Of a stretch of 64,000 nucleotides of DNA, positions 41,747 to 51,567 are shown one piece after another. Every line of letters starts with the position of its first letter. Position 1 is the stretch's first letter. The DNA comes from Stanieria sp. NIES-3757 (GTDB taxonomy: Bacteria > Cyanobacteriota > Cyanobacteriia > Cyanobacteriales > Xenococcaceae), in assembly GCA_002355455.1 (NCBI GenBank), contig AP017375.1, positions 434,001 through 498,000 on the forward strand. The letters are read 5' to 3'. The position numbers and the translations under genes were made by a program. The notes under the pieces were generated by a model. It saw only the letters and a list, made by a program, of their open reading frames with translations, ran no database searches and was not told the origin of the DNA.

Positions 41747-42345
41747 ACACTAGATTTGTTGAAAGTCGATAAATAATTTATAGCTGCTTCTAATCTTGAA
41801 GGATATGATTCAGCAAGCTCATTAAACCACATACCTTCGTCTGAAAAAGGATCGAGGTTAGCTAACCATTGTTCTGCTTGTTGAACTAATTTTTTGTTCT
41901 GCAACTGTTTTTGTTGTTCTTGAATAATAATTTCTTGTTGATTTCTGTTGTAGATTAATTCGTCTTGAGCTTGCTGATTTTTTTGTTTCTTTTGATACTG
42001 TACTTTGATTGACTCGAAGGATTCATTAACTTGAGTTTGATTCTTACCAACATGAGTAGTTTTTATTGTGGCTGAATCCTGAGATTTATGCTTCTGTTTA
42101 TATTGTTCTTTAATTGAATCAAGAGACTCATCAACTTGAGACTTATTTTGAGTTACTTGATTAATTTTAGCTTTGATTGACATTTGATTTGTCTTTAGTT
42201 CTGATTTAACCCCATCAAGCAAATTATCCATTTCGCTACTAGAACTTTGTGAGGATGTTGACCTATCAGAAGCATTATATTTAGATTTTAATTCATTTAA
42301 TAAATTATCTAAATTTTGATTTTGATCAGAGTGCATTTTCAACAA
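41743..42345 (-). CDS. Slr1339-family salt-stress-associated protein
   Basis: The 200-residue product is Gln/Ser/Lys-rich and mostly disordered or coiled. Two similar modules (QVDESLDSIKEQYKQKHKSQ and QVNESFESIKVQYQKKQKNQ) follow a Ser-rich stretch. The C-terminal ~55 residues are folded: QAEQWLANLDPFSDEGMWFNELAESYPSRLEAAINYL. This C-terminal pattern is that of the Slr1339 salt-stress protein family, often near TerD genes in cyanobacteria, as here. The role is unknown. It is convergent with the second terD. Confidence 0.75.
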   Translation of the reverse strand: MLKMHSDQNQNLDNLLNELKSKYNASDRSTSSQSSSSEMDNLLDGVKSELKTNQMSIKAKINQVTQNKSQVDESLDSIKEQYKQKHKSQDSATIKTTHVGKNQTQVNESFESIKVQYQKKQKNQQAQDELIYNRNQQEIIIQEQQKQLQNKKLVQQAEQWLANLDPFSDEGMWFNELAESYPSRLEAAINYLSTFNKSSV

Positions 42346-42510
42346 TAATTTGAGGTCGTTTTGATTTAATTTGTTCTTTACTAATTATAAAAAATCATCA
42401 CAACTCTCAGTATGATCTTAGACAGATAATCTGTTGGAAAAATTTATAGGGACGATTCCTGAATTACTTCTAGATTCGTAAAATTTTTTTTCACAACTTA
42501 TCTACTATTG

Positions 42511-43443
42511 CTAGATTAAATATTTAATTTTGCGAGGTGTAGCTCCCACGATACGCTTAAAATGATAGTTTAAATGACTTTGATTGGCAAATCCAACCAA
42601 ATTGGCAACCTCAACAATGGTGAGATTACTATTTAAAAGTAACTGTTTTGCTTGTTCGACTCGCTGATGAATTATATATTGATGGGGTGTCAGTCCCATT
42701 GATTGCTTGAAGAGACGACAGAAGTGGTATGTACTCAAGTTGACTAGTCGGGCTAAATCATCCAAGCTAATATTTTGAGCTAAATGTATTTGAATGTAAT
42801 CAATAATCTGTTTGATCTGTTGCTTAGTAAATCCCCCTTGATAATTTGGAGTTTTGTGCTGCTTAGTAGCATAGTGGCGGAGCAAATGCATCACAAAAGC
42901 ATTAAAGAGGAATTCTAGATAAACTAATCCACCTACGTTGCCAGAATCTAATTCTTGTTTAAGTGCTAATCCTACACCGTAAATAAAAGGATCGGGTTGG
43001 GCAAAAGTTGGAATTAATTCAACTTGCTCTGAATCAATTAATTCCTGAGCGTATTGAATTAAAGTAGGTGGTTCAAGTACTAACACAATACCTTCTACTT
43101 CCTGGTTAGTACCATGCCAGTGACTAACTTCAGCAGGAATAATCGCAATATCACCGATATTTGGGTTTTCAATTTGATGAAGTTCTGCTAGTCTTCTCTC
43201 AAATTTCACTTTTGGCTTTAGGTGAATCACAATCGCATGTTGTAACAAAGACATTTCGGGACTGTCACAAGCTGGATGACTAATATGCAATAATCCTAAG
43301 CCTTGTAATCCTGTTTGATAAAAGTGAGAAAAAAACGGATTAGCAAAGTCAAGGCAATCTTGTTGATTAAGATCAAAAATACGTATTTGTTGCTGACTCA
43401 TAGCTTGGTAAAAAACGCCAATAAGCGTAGATACTTTTCGCAA
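42511..43443 (-). CDS. AraC-family transcriptional regulator
   Basis: The 310-residue product has an N-terminal cupin/AraC-binding domain (~20-170: GLGLLHISHPACDSPEMSLLQHAIVIHLKP, IGDIAIIPAEVSHWHG) and a C-terminal double helix-turn-helix (~215-308: NISLDDLARLVNLSTYHFCRLFKQSMGLTPHQYIIHQRVEQAKQLL, then NLTIVEVANLVGFANQSHLNYHFKRIVGATPRKI). It binds DNA in response to an unknown ligand. The start is the GTG or ATG near 43443; an ATG at 43401 (MSQQQIRIF) is a good alternative. The target genes are unknown. Confidence 0.92.
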   Translation of the reverse strand: MRKVSTLIGVFYQAMSQQQIRIFDLNQQDCLDFANPFFSHFYQTGLQGLGLLHISHPACDSPEMSLLQHAIVIHLKPKVKFERRLAELHQIENPNIGDIAIIPAEVSHWHGTNQEVEGIVLVLEPPTLIQYAQELIDSEQVELIPTFAQPDPFIYGVGLALKQELDSGNVGGLVYLEFLFNAFVMHLLRHYATKQHKTPNYQGGFTKQQIKQIIDYIQIHLAQNISLDDLARLVNLSTYHFCRLFKQSMGLTPHQYIIHQRVEQAKQLLLNSNLTIVEVANLVGFANQSHLNYHFKRIVGATPRKIKYLI

Positions 43444-43459
43444 ATCAACGGCAAAAAAA

Positions 43460-44197
43460 TTATTTTAAAGAACGCCAAAAGAACTGAGGTAAAGCCAACA
43501 TTCTTTTCCATCGCCAAGGTTCTTGATATAGACGATAAGACCATTCAAGATGATTATTACTTAACCAAGCAGGTGCGCGGGATTTGTGACCTGACCAAAT
43601 ATCAAAACTCCCACCTACACCAATCCAGATAGAATTAGGGCAAAGATGACGATTTTCTTCAATCCAAAATTCTTGTCGAGGAACTCCTAAACCAACTAGA
43701 ATAATTTGAGGTTGTTTTTCTTGAAGAGTTTGTTGCCATTGAACTTGTTCTTCGGGATTAAGATAACCATGCTGGGCAATAATTTGAAGATTAGGAATTT
43801 TTTGCTGCCATACTTTAGCTGCTGTGGTTGCTATGCCTGGTTTACCACCATAAAATGCAACACAATAAGATTGAGCTTGGTTGTTTAGACTAATCAAAAA
43901 AGATTCCGCTAATTCTATTCCTGGACAACGTTGTAGTTTGTGACCTCTTAAACGCAAATAAAAAATAATTCCAGAACCATCAGGGATGACAAATTCAGCA
44001 TTTTGAATTATTTTGGCTAGCTCTGGTTCTTTTTCTGCCAACATTGCCATTTCGGCATTCAGCGTTACTACATGAGTGCCTAAATTATGATTGAGTCGAT
44101 TGACTAGCCATCCTGTATATTCATCAAGAAGATGAACTGATACATTGAGTACTGGGTAACGAGGCGGAGAAACTAATTGTTCTTCTAGATGGGACAT
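43460..44197 (-). CDS. WecG/TagA/CpsF-family glycosyltransferase
   Basis: The 245-residue GT26 glycosyltransferase adds a sugar to a lipid-linked oligosaccharide during surface polysaccharide or glycolipid synthesis. Marks: THVVTLNAEMAMLAEKEPEL, FVIPDGSGIIFYLRLRGHKLQRCPGIEL (Asp and the basic patch), AFYGGKPGIA, QIILVGLGVPRQEFWIEENR, SIWIGVGGSFDIWSGHKSRAP and LEWSYRLYQEPWRWKRML. Full length. It lies 17 bases upstream of the AraC gene in the same direction, but there is no obvious functional link. Confidence 0.93.
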   Translation of the reverse strand: MSHLEEQLVSPPRYPVLNVSVHLLDEYTGWLVNRLNHNLGTHVVTLNAEMAMLAEKEPELAKIIQNAEFVIPDGSGIIFYLRLRGHKLQRCPGIELAESFLISLNNQAQSYCVAFYGGKPGIATTAAKVWQQKIPNLQIIAQHGYLNPEEQVQWQQTLQEKQPQIILVGLGVPRQEFWIEENRHLCPNSIWIGVGGSFDIWSGHKSRAPAWLSNNHLEWSYRLYQEPWRWKRMLALPQFFWRSLK

Positions 44198-44270
44198 AAT
44201 AATCTTAGTTGAATAAAGGCTGACTTAGTTCAAAAAACTCAACTTTTAATTAATAATTTGGGGTTTTTGC

Positions 44271-44600
44271 TCAACTTCTTAGTCTAACTGCTGTACCGCT
44301 TGCAGTAATCAGTAGTAATGCACCTTGATTATCGACATTAATCGTACCTGTATCAATTTCAATTCCAATAATGGCATTAGCTCCTAAAGCTTGAGCGCGT
44401 TGTTTGAGTTCTTGAATGGCATTTTGCTGTCCTTTTTCAAAAACTTTTTCGTAGCTACCAGTACGACCCCCGATAATATCTCGGATTCCAGCAAAAAAGT
44501 CTCTTAAGGCATTGGTTCCATAAACGACTTCAGCAGTAACAATACCTAAATAAGCTTCAACGCTATAACCTTGAACAACATCAGTTGTAGTTACTATCAT
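44271..44600 (-). CDS. YbjQ-family protein
   Basis: The 109-residue protein fits the YbjQ/DUF74 family: TDVVQGYSVEAYLGIVTAEVVYGTN, the central helix DIIGGRTGSYEKVFEKGQQNAIQELKQRAQALGANAIIGIEIDTG, and a final strand. The family forms pentamers. A heavy-metal-binding role has been proposed, but no metal ligand is certain. It stands alone, and the upstream ~265 bases hold its promoter. Confidence 0.9.
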   Translation of the reverse strand: MIVTTTDVVQGYSVEAYLGIVTAEVVYGTNALRDFFAGIRDIIGGRTGSYEKVFEKGQQNAIQELKQRAQALGANAIIGIEIDTGTINVDNQGALLLITASGTAVRLRS

Positions 44601-44864
44601 GGCTTTTAATTTTTTTAATTATTATGAAATTATGGTATCAAACTGCTTGGCTCAGTCATGATGCTTTTTTCCAATCAAAGCTAATGTTTGAGCCAAACAA
44701 GCTGAAAAAATGGCAAGTATTTTTAAGAGCTAACTTCGCCAGAATCGAAACAATCTACTACTGAGTTGTCATTTGATTAAGTCTTTAAGTGTATTTTCTG
44801 AGTTTTTTAAAATTGTTTTATCATACTATGACCACAAGAAGTAAGCTAGAAAACAATTGAGCTA

Positions 44865-45836
44865 ATGAACCGCTATTCATTATTAAATAGATTTCAAGGT
44901 GTGTGGTTAGGTAGTGCGATTGGAAAAGCTTTAACTAGCAATTTTCAAGCATCAGATTGGCAAAAAATAGTTAATTGTCAACCTTCTCAAGGAATGCTAG
45001 CTGGAGAAAAAATAGCTCAAATTCTCTGCAATTGCGAAAGAATCGAACTTGATTGCCAAGAAACATCTTTGACATTAGAACTAAAAAAATTAAGTTGTTG
45101 TAGCGAAGAAGTAATTTGTTCAATTTTACCGCTAGTACTTTTATACCATGACAATCTATCTTTTTTTAAAGAGCAATGGCAACAGTTGCCGATGTTGTAT
45201 CACAATTATTTAGAAGTCGAAGAAGCTATCTACTTTTGGAGCGAAGCGATCGCTTTAATCTTAAGAGAAAAATTAAATTTTACTGAAAGTTTAGACTCAA
45301 CTATATTAGATGTAGGAGATTCAAAAGCTTCTTTGGTAAAACAGTTAAATCAAGTTTTATCCCTGGTATCTGAGGGGAAAAGCTTACAAGAAGTGGTAGA
45401 GGAGTTAGACCAAGAAGATCAAAGTCATCCGATGCAAAAGGCGATCGCTCTAGCTTGGTATTGTTTTCACTCTAGTCCAGAAAATTTTTCTCTTTGTATT
45501 CGTCGAGCTATGAATACAGGATCTCAATCTTTAACAGTTGTTGTCCTTACAGGAGCTTTGGCAGGAGCATATAATGGTATGACTGGTATTCCTCTTAATT
45601 GGCGTTTGGCAAGTCAAAATAATGTATTTTTGCAACGGCTCAAACAAGAATCTCAACGCTTACTTGCTATTTGGTCAGGAATGTATCAGCCCAATCTTGA
45701 GACAATTTCTCAATCAATTTTTGCTGCTGCTGGAGTAATACAACCACGTTCTTCTCTAAAAATAATTTCTCAACAGTCTGATGCGACATGGCAAGATATC
45801 CTCGCCATTCCTCCTACTCAAAGTAATTTAAATTGA
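44865..45836 (+). CDS. Degenerate ADP-ribosylglycohydrolase-fold protein
   Basis: The 323-residue product starts RFQGVWLGSAIGKAL, the entry of the ADP-ribosylglycohydrolase (ARH/DraG) fold, and near the end has NTGSQSLTVVVLTGALAGAYNGMTGIP in place of the usual GGDTDTVAAITGALAGA. The Asp residues that bind Mg2+ are missing at both sites (normally GDALG and DTDT), so catalysis is doubtful. The central ~150 residues, which carry other metal ligands in real enzymes, are divergent. It is probably a non-catalytic member with a binding or structural role. It precedes the 7TM-HD gene by 109 bases. Confidence 0.7.
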   Translation: MNRYSLLNRFQGVWLGSAIGKALTSNFQASDWQKIVNCQPSQGMLAGEKIAQILCNCERIELDCQETSLTLELKKLSCCSEEVICSILPLVLLYHDNLSFFKEQWQQLPMLYHNYLEVEEAIYFWSEAIALILREKLNFTESLDSTILDVGDSKASLVKQLNQVLSLVSEGKSLQEVVEELDQEDQSHPMQKAIALAWYCFHSSPENFSLCIRRAMNTGSQSLTVVVLTGALAGAYNGMTGIPLNWRLASQNNVFLQRLKQESQRLLAIWSGMYQPNLETISQSIFAAAGVIQPRSSLKIISQQSDATWQDILAIPPTQSNLN

Positions 45837-45945
45837 TTAAAACCATAAATTTTTTTGCTTCCACTTTTGGTTACAATACTACTTCTAGATTTTTTAAGAA
45901 CAAATTTAATTCAAGCAGTGCCAATGTTTTAAATCTCCACCTATT

Positions 45946-48375
45946 ATGAAAAGCTTGTCTTTATTAACTGAACAACTTAAAGCTTGGCGACAGAAACATC
46001 CAAACCGATGGAATTTGAATTTTTTGTGGAGATCGAAAGCAAGCAAAAAACAATTTACGGTAGTCTCGCCTCAACAACGAACTATCCGTCGACGTAATCG
46101 TCAAAGAAATGCCTTAGTTATTTTAGTAATAGCTTTAATTTCTCTTACTAGTGTAGTTGGTTATCGTTTTTATAATCAGCCCCAGTTAGCTGTAGGTACA
46201 ATTGCTCCTGTAAAAATTGAAGCTCCTCATGATGGACAATTTGAAGACCTGAAAACTACAGCAGAAAAACGAAAAGAGGTTCAAACTGGCATTGTACCTA
46301 TACTGAGGAATAATCAAGTTGTTACCGAACAAATTAAATTAAATTTAGCTAAATATCTTGAATATATTGAACAAATTAGACAATTATCATCTCCTTTTCC
46401 TTTTTTAGATCCAAAAATAATTACAGCAGAAAGTCAACAATATCTTCGTTCAATTTCAGAAGCAGAGTTAGATACAATTTTAAAATCTATTGAGAGTAAA
46501 CAACCATTAGAACAAACATTAGAGGTTAAGCCTCAACTAACTAAAGTAGTAACTGAGTTACAATCGTATGCTCATAATCACTCGCAAGAAGAATTTGAAA
46601 CTTTAGCTGCCAAAATTACTTTAGCTCGTTATCGTTATGCTCAAGCTTGGAAAAAACTTGAGGCAAAACAAATTAATCAATTTAACAAACAGGAAATAAA
46701 CGCTGTTATTAATTTAAATAATTCGGTTTGGGCAACTACTAAAACCAGCATTATGCAAGCAGCAGAAAGGATTCTGACACAAGGAATTTCTCCTGGGATG
46801 CCTTCCAATTTGCTTGAAGAAGCTGTTAATATTCAACTGAGTCCACAAATACCACCTCAAACTGCTCATCTAGCTAATAATTTACTGCTTTCAGTTTTAC
46901 AGCCTAATCTAGAACATGACCGTGAAGCCACCAAAACTATGGCAGAAAAAGCTGCCTTAGCAATTGAACCAGTAATTATAGCAATCAAACAAGGAGAAGT
47001 AATAGTCGATCGCGGGGAAACTATTACTCAAGCTGATTTTGTTCTTTTGGATGGTTTTGGGTTGAGTCGTCGTACTACCAACTGGACTGGGTTAAAAATT
47101 TCGGCGATTCTGGTAACAAGTTCTGTTTTTATTTTTTTATTAATCCAACAGCGAGTTTACCGTTCTTTGCGTCAGCGAGATTACATTTTGCTTTGCTTGC
47201 TGAGTTTAAGTTCGCCAATTATGGTAATTCTCAATGTTCCTTATAATAATTTACCTGCTATTGGTCTAGTGGTAAGTAGTTTTTACAGCCCTGCTTTAGC
47301 TATTTATCACATTAGTTTATTAACAGCATTATTAACTTTTAGCAGTACAACTATTAGTTGGGAATATTTGCTAGCTAGTACAGCAGGAGGCCTACTTTCA
47401 GCAGCGATGGCAGGAAAATTGCGCTCTCGTGAGGCATTGGCAAGATTAGGAATTATTGTCGGTCTTACTCAAGGTGGAGTTTACCTGTTTACCAATTTGA
47501 TTGTTAGTGCCACTCCTACAACTATTTGGTCTGTCGTTTTGCCTGGAGCGATTTTTTATGGTTTAACTGGTGTCGCTTGGAGTGTAGTTGCCTTGGGAAT
47601 CTCTCCTTATTTAGAAAGATTGTTTGATGTCGTTACTCCTATTCGTTTGGCAGAATTGTCTAATCCTAATTTACCTCTCCTCAAAAGATTGGCGACCGAA
47701 GCACCAGGAACGTTTCAGCATACGATGTTTGTCGCTTCTTTGGCTGAAGCTGCTGCTAGAGAATTAAATTGTAATGTGGAATTGATTAGGGCCGGTACTC
47801 TGTATCATGATATCGGTAAAATGCATGATCCTTTAGGATTTATTGAAAATCAGATGGGAGGGTCTAATAAACACGATGAAATTGATGACCCTTGGCTTAG
47901 TGCTGAAATAATTAAAAAACACGTTACTGAGGGTTTAGTCATGGCGCGCAAACATGGTTTACCTAAAGCAATTCGTGATTTTATTCCTGAACATCAAGGC
48001 ACTTTACTCATTTCTTATTTTTATTACCAAGCTAAACAAATCGCAGATAGACAAGGCACGATAGTTTACGAGTCTGATTTTCGCTACGATGGCCCAGTTC
48101 CTCAGTCGCGAGAAGCAGGAATCACGATGCTGGCTGATGGTTGCGAAGCAGCTTTGCGATCGCTTAAAGACGTAACTCCCGAACAAGCTTTGATTATGGT
48201 AAAAAAGATTTTTAAAGCTCGTTGGCAAGATCACCAATTAGTAGATAGTGGTTTAAAATATGAGGAATTGCCAGTAATTGCTGAAGTTTTTATTCGGGTT
48301 TGGCAACAATTTAATCACAAGCGAATTGTTTATCCTAAAGGTGCTTTAGATTCTAGACCTTCAAATGGAAAGTAA
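45946..48375 (+). CDS. 7TM-HD phosphodiesterase (PgpH/YqfF type)
   Basis: The 809-residue membrane protein with an HD phosphohydrolase domain has relatives that degrade cyclic di-AMP. A membrane anchor (~62-80) is followed by an extracytoplasmic 7TMR-HDED domain (~90-345, EAPHDGQFEDLKTTAEKRKEV, GEVIVDRGETIT). Six to seven membrane helices follow (~370-570), then the cytoplasmic HD domain (~590-780) with TFQHTMFVASLAEAAA, RAGTLYHDIGKMHDP (HD pair), HDEIDDPW, IPEHQGT and LADGCEAALRSL. All HD metal ligands look present. In cyanobacteria c-di-AMP is linked to osmotic and day-night adaptation. Confidence 0.93.
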   Translation: MKSLSLLTEQLKAWRQKHPNRWNLNFLWRSKASKKQFTVVSPQQRTIRRRNRQRNALVILVIALISLTSVVGYRFYNQPQLAVGTIAPVKIEAPHDGQFEDLKTTAEKRKEVQTGIVPILRNNQVVTEQIKLNLAKYLEYIEQIRQLSSPFPFLDPKIITAESQQYLRSISEAELDTILKSIESKQPLEQTLEVKPQLTKVVTELQSYAHNHSQEEFETLAAKITLARYRYAQAWKKLEAKQINQFNKQEINAVINLNNSVWATTKTSIMQAAERILTQGISPGMPSNLLEEAVNIQLSPQIPPQTAHLANNLLLSVLQPNLEHDREATKTMAEKAALAIEPVIIAIKQGEVIVDRGETITQADFVLLDGFGLSRRTTNWTGLKISAILVTSSVFIFLLIQQRVYRSLRQRDYILLCLLSLSSPIMVILNVPYNNLPAIGLVVSSFYSPALAIYHISLLTALLTFSSTTISWEYLLASTAGGLLSAAMAGKLRSREALARLGIIVGLTQGGVYLFTNLIVSATPTTIWSVVLPGAIFYGLTGVAWSVVALGISPYLERLFDVVTPIRLAELSNPNLPLLKRLATEAPGTFQHTMFVASLAEAAARELNCNVELIRAGTLYHDIGKMHDPLGFIENQMGGSNKHDEIDDPWLSAEIIKKHVTEGLVMARKHGLPKAIRDFIPEHQGTLLISYFYYQAKQIADRQGTIVYESDFRYDGPVPQSREAGITMLADGCEAALRSLKDVTPEQALIMVKKIFKARWQDHQLVDSGLKYEELPVIAEVFIRVWQQFNHKRIVYPKGALDSRPSNGK

Positions 48376-48620
48376 AAAGTTAAAAGTTAAAAAATTTTAG
48401 ATATTTAACCTGCTTGAAAATTAGTTAGTAAGTTTCATTCTTTAGATAGATTTTGAATAATATCGTTTCTCAAAAGTCGCTAGATAGATAAAAAGCCTAA
48501 AATAAAGATATATCAAAAATTTAACTCAACTAAGTCTCCAGTTACTTTTGAGAATTGGTATAAACTAAACTTTAACTAATTTAAAATCAATTTAAAACAA
48601 TATTATTAGCGAGAATTATT

Positions 48621-49877
48621 TTGTCTTTAGCAATTATTTTTCAACTTAGTTTAGTTGCAATTTTAGCTTTTTATGTAGCTTGGAATTTGGGAGCTAATGA
48701 TGTTGCTAATTCGATGGGAACTTCAGTTGGTTCAAAAGCAATTACTCTCAAACAAGCTTTAATTATTGCTGGTATTTTAGAATTTACTGGTGCAGTTATT
48801 TTTGGTCATGAAGTGTCAGCTACTTTAGCCACCAAAATAGCTAATCCCGAGCTTTTTATCGATCAACCTCAACTATTTGTGTTGGGAATGATCTCAGTAT
48901 TGATAGCCTGTGGTTTGTGGTTACAGATTGCTACTCGCAAAGGTTTACCCGTTGCTTCTTCTCATGCTGTTGTAGGCGCGATCGCAGGATTTAGTTTGGT
49001 GGCTATCGGACAAAATGCGGTAGATTGGGGCAATATCGGGTTGATTTGTGTGGGATGGTTGGTTACACCTATAATTAGTGCGATTATTGCTGCTTTTTTT
49101 TATAATTTACTGCAAAATTATTTATTAAATACTCTTGATTCCCTTACCCGTTTACAAGAATGGATTCCTTGGTTAAGTAGCAGTTTAGTTGGTGTTTTTA
49201 GTATTATCGTTTTACCGAGAATTTGGCAAGAAAATATCTTTCAATCTTTTCCGCTTCCGCTTCACGATCTTTCTTTGTTAGTCGGAGGCACAGGTACACT
49301 TGCTATTAGTTGGTTTAGTTGGCAGCAGTTAGAAAAAGCTAAACAAAACAGTGAAGAAAAAAGAGCAGCTATAGAAAAAATTATGGCAAAATTTCAGGTA
49401 TTTAGTGCCTGTTTTGTCGCTTTTGCCCACGGTTCTAATGATGTTGGTAATGCGATCGCGCCTTTAGCAGCAATTGTATATGTTTTTAACTATAATTCTG
49501 TTCCCATTAATGGGATTAATATTCCTGCTTGGATTTTAATTCTTGGTGGTTTAGGAATTGTGGCTGGTTTGGCTGTCCAAGGGAAAAATGTTATTACTAC
49601 TATTGGAGAAGATATCATCACTCTTGTTCCTAGCAGTGGTTTTTGTGCCGAACTTGCTACAGCTACTACAATTTTGTTAGCTTCTCGAATTGGTTTACCA
49701 GTATCTACCTCCCATGCTTTAGTAGGTAGTGTGGTTGGTATCGGTATCTTGCAGAAAACTCAAAAAGTTCAATGGCAAACAATTAAATCGGTGATTCTCG
49801 CTTGGGTTATTACTATACCTGCTGCTGCTATTTTAGGGATAATTAGTTTTAGTTTATTACGTATATTAATACAATGA
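48621..49877 (+). CDS. PiT-family inorganic phosphate transporter
   Basis: The 418-residue membrane protein starts at a TTG (no ATG fits). The family duplication is clear: first repeat NLGANDVANSMGTSVGSKAI and second FAHGSNDVGNAIAPLAAIV, plus two copies of the ASSHAVVGAIAGF / TSHALVGSVVG motif. It has about ten helices with a cytoplasmic loop (~235-265) rich in Lys and Glu. It takes up phosphate with H+ or Na+ in the inner membrane, with low affinity and usually constitutively. It stands alone; no PhoU-like partner is adjacent. Confidence 0.92.
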   Translation: MSLAIIFQLSLVAILAFYVAWNLGANDVANSMGTSVGSKAITLKQALIIAGILEFTGAVIFGHEVSATLATKIANPELFIDQPQLFVLGMISVLIACGLWLQIATRKGLPVASSHAVVGAIAGFSLVAIGQNAVDWGNIGLICVGWLVTPIISAIIAAFFYNLLQNYLLNTLDSLTRLQEWIPWLSSSLVGVFSIIVLPRIWQENIFQSFPLPLHDLSLLVGGTGTLAISWFSWQQLEKAKQNSEEKRAAIEKIMAKFQVFSACFVAFAHGSNDVGNAIAPLAAIVYVFNYNSVPINGINIPAWILILGGLGIVAGLAVQGKNVITTIGEDIITLVPSSGFCAELATATTILLASRIGLPVSTSHALVGSVVGIGILQKTQKVQWQTIKSVILAWVITIPAAAILGIISFSLLRILIQ

Positions 49878-49895
49878 ACAGTTCTCAATAATTTG

Positions 49896-49923
49896 TTTGT
49901 CTTTTGTTATTTGTCTTTTGTTA
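49896..49923 (+). repeat. Perfect 14-bp tandem duplication
   Basis: TTTGTCTTTTGTTA occurs twice in direct succession and a third copy begins at 49924. It is a small slippage-type repeat in the spacer before rlmN. Confidence 0.7.
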
Positions 49924-49996
49924 TTTGTATTCATCATCAATAATTAATGACCAATGACTAATGACCAGTTAACCATCAAATATTAACTAAATTAAT

Positions 49997-51070
49997 ATGA
50001 ATATCTCTACAAAAAATAAACCTGCTTCAATCAGCAATCAAGAATTTTTATTAGGCAAATCTTTAACTCAATTAACCGACTGGGTGCAGCAACAAGGACA
50101 ACCAGCCTATCGTGGTAAACAGTTACATCAATGGTTATATCAAAAAGGAGCGCGATCGCTTTTGGAAATTTCTGTTTTTCCGAAACAATGGCGGGAATCG
50201 ATGGCAAATTATCCGATTGGGCGTTCTACCATTGATTATCGCAGTATTGCACCTGACCGCACTCGGAAATATCTTTTACGTTTGCAAGATGGTTTAAGCA
50301 TTGAAACCGTTGGTATTCCCACTGAAAAACGTTTGACTGTTTGCGTTTCTTCTCAGGTCGGTTGCCCCATGGCGTGCGACTTTTGTGCTACAGGCAAAGG
50401 TGGATATACTCGCAACCTACAAGCTAGTGAAATTGTTGATCAAGTCCTAACCGTTCAAGAAGATTTTGGACAAAGAGTTAGTAATGTTGTCTTTATGGGA
50501 ATGGGAGAACCCCTAATTAATCTCGAACAAGTAGTAACCGCAGTACATTCTTTAAATCAAGACGTAGGAATTGGACAAAGAAATCTAACAATTTCAACTG
50601 TAGGCTTGCCTGGTAAAATTCGCCAATTAGCCCAACATCAATTACAAGTTACTTTTGCTGTTAGTCTCCATGCTTCTAATCAAAAATTACGCGAACAACT
50701 GATACCAAGTGCTAATCATTATCCTTTGGAGCAATTACTTAAAGAATGTCGAGAATACGTCACTATCACTGGTAGAAGAATCACTTTTGAATATATTCTC
50801 CTAGCTGGTGTCAATGATCTACCCCAACACGCGGAGGAGTTAGCTCAACATTTACGAGGTTTTCAAACTCATGTCAATCTAATCCCCTATAATCCAATTC
50901 AAGAAGCCCATTATCAACGTCCTAGTCAACAGCGAATTGCCCAATTTACTCAGATTCTGAAGCAAAAAAAGATTGCTGTTAGCGTAAGGTATTCTCGCGG
51001 TTTAGAAGCTGATGCTGCTTGTGGGCAGTTGCGGACATCCTTAATTGAGGCGAGCCAGAATCAGCAGTAA
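49997..51070 (+). CDS. rlmN: 23S rRNA (adenine(2503)-C(2))-methyltransferase RlmN
   Basis: Radical SAM dual-specificity methyltransferase of A2503 in 23S rRNA and A37 in some tRNAs. The 357-residue length is normal. N-terminal accessory domain with [18 protein letters not shown]. The 4Fe-4S motif is CPMACDFC (CxxxCxxC, ~125-132) within [20 protein letters not shown]. Also [31 protein letters not shown] and the C-terminal [11 protein letters not shown], which contains the methyl-carrying catalytic Cys. The last 92 bases overlap, in antisense, a zinc-ribbon gene. Confidence 0.95.
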   Translation: MNISTKNKPASISNQEFLLGKSLTQLTDWVQQQGQPAYRGKQLHQWLYQKGARSLLEISVFPKQWRESMANYPIGRSTIDYRSIAPDRTRKYLLRLQDGLSIETVGIPTEKRLTVCVSSQVGCPMACDFCATGKGGYTRNLQASEIVDQVLTVQEDFGQRVSNVVFMGMGEPLINLEQVVTAVHSLNQDVGIGQRNLTISTVGLPGKIRQLAQHQLQVTFAVSLHASNQKLREQLIPSANHYPLEQLLKECREYVTITGRRITFEYILLAGVNDLPQHAEELAQHLRGFQTHVNLIPYNPIQEAHYQRPSQQRIAQFTQILKQKKIAVSVRYSRGLEADAACGQLRTSLIEASQNQQ

Positions 51071-51233
51071 TTCCTGGGGCATAAGCTTCAATTACTCTCG
51101 CTGTATCCAAACATTGTATTAATAAATAATCGCACGTGCTACACGAAATGCGTCTAATCCGACTTTGTGTACAGTGAGATCTTTCTGCCAAATCTCCACA
51201 GTTAGGACAACGAATTATTTCTAATTTTTTCAT
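50979..51233 (-). CDS. Zinc-ribbon protein, antisense-overlapping rlmN
   Basis: The 84-residue product begins [21 protein letters not shown] and has two further Cys in [18 protein letters not shown]...CSTC makes a typical rubredoxin-like zinc ribbon. The segment [11 protein letters not shown] is conserved in small cyanobacterial proteins sometimes labelled PriA-like. Related proteins end near this segment, so the last ~30 residues, which overlap rlmN by 92 bases on the opposite strand, look like an extension. Its role is probably nucleic-acid or protein binding. An RBS-like purine stretch precedes the ATG. Confidence 0.8.
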   Translation of the reverse strand: MKKLEIIRCPNCGDLAERSHCTQSRIRRISCSTCDYLLIQCLDTARVIEAYAPGITADSGSPQLRMSATAHKQHQLLNRENTLR

Positions 51234-51567
51234 TTTTTACCTCGCGCAACAACAATAATATTTATTTATTTATTTATTGCTAATTATTTAGCTGTTTATT
51301 GATTATATTTTTAATAAACTGTTTTATTATAGTTCTTCTTATTTCTGCGATCCCAGTCTTTTTTTAATTTTTTGTTTGCTCCTTGTAACTTAAACTACAA
51401 ATTTTATCAATATTTAACAAAAATAATTTTAGTTAGTAATAAAAATAAATTCAGTTAATAAATTTTCCTGCATAAATCGAGTTAATTATCCTAAAATTCC
51501 TCAGTTGCGGTAAGATTCCGAAAGTTGTATTTTTTGCAAATTAAAACTAAAAGCGATCGCGTTAACT
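51234..51567. other. Noncoding spacer (334 bp)
   Basis: AT-rich region between the divergent zinc-ribbon and menB genes. It has a short TTTA tandem stretch near 51260 and a HIP1 octamer 15 bases before menB. No gene or structured RNA is recognised. Confidence 0.4.
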
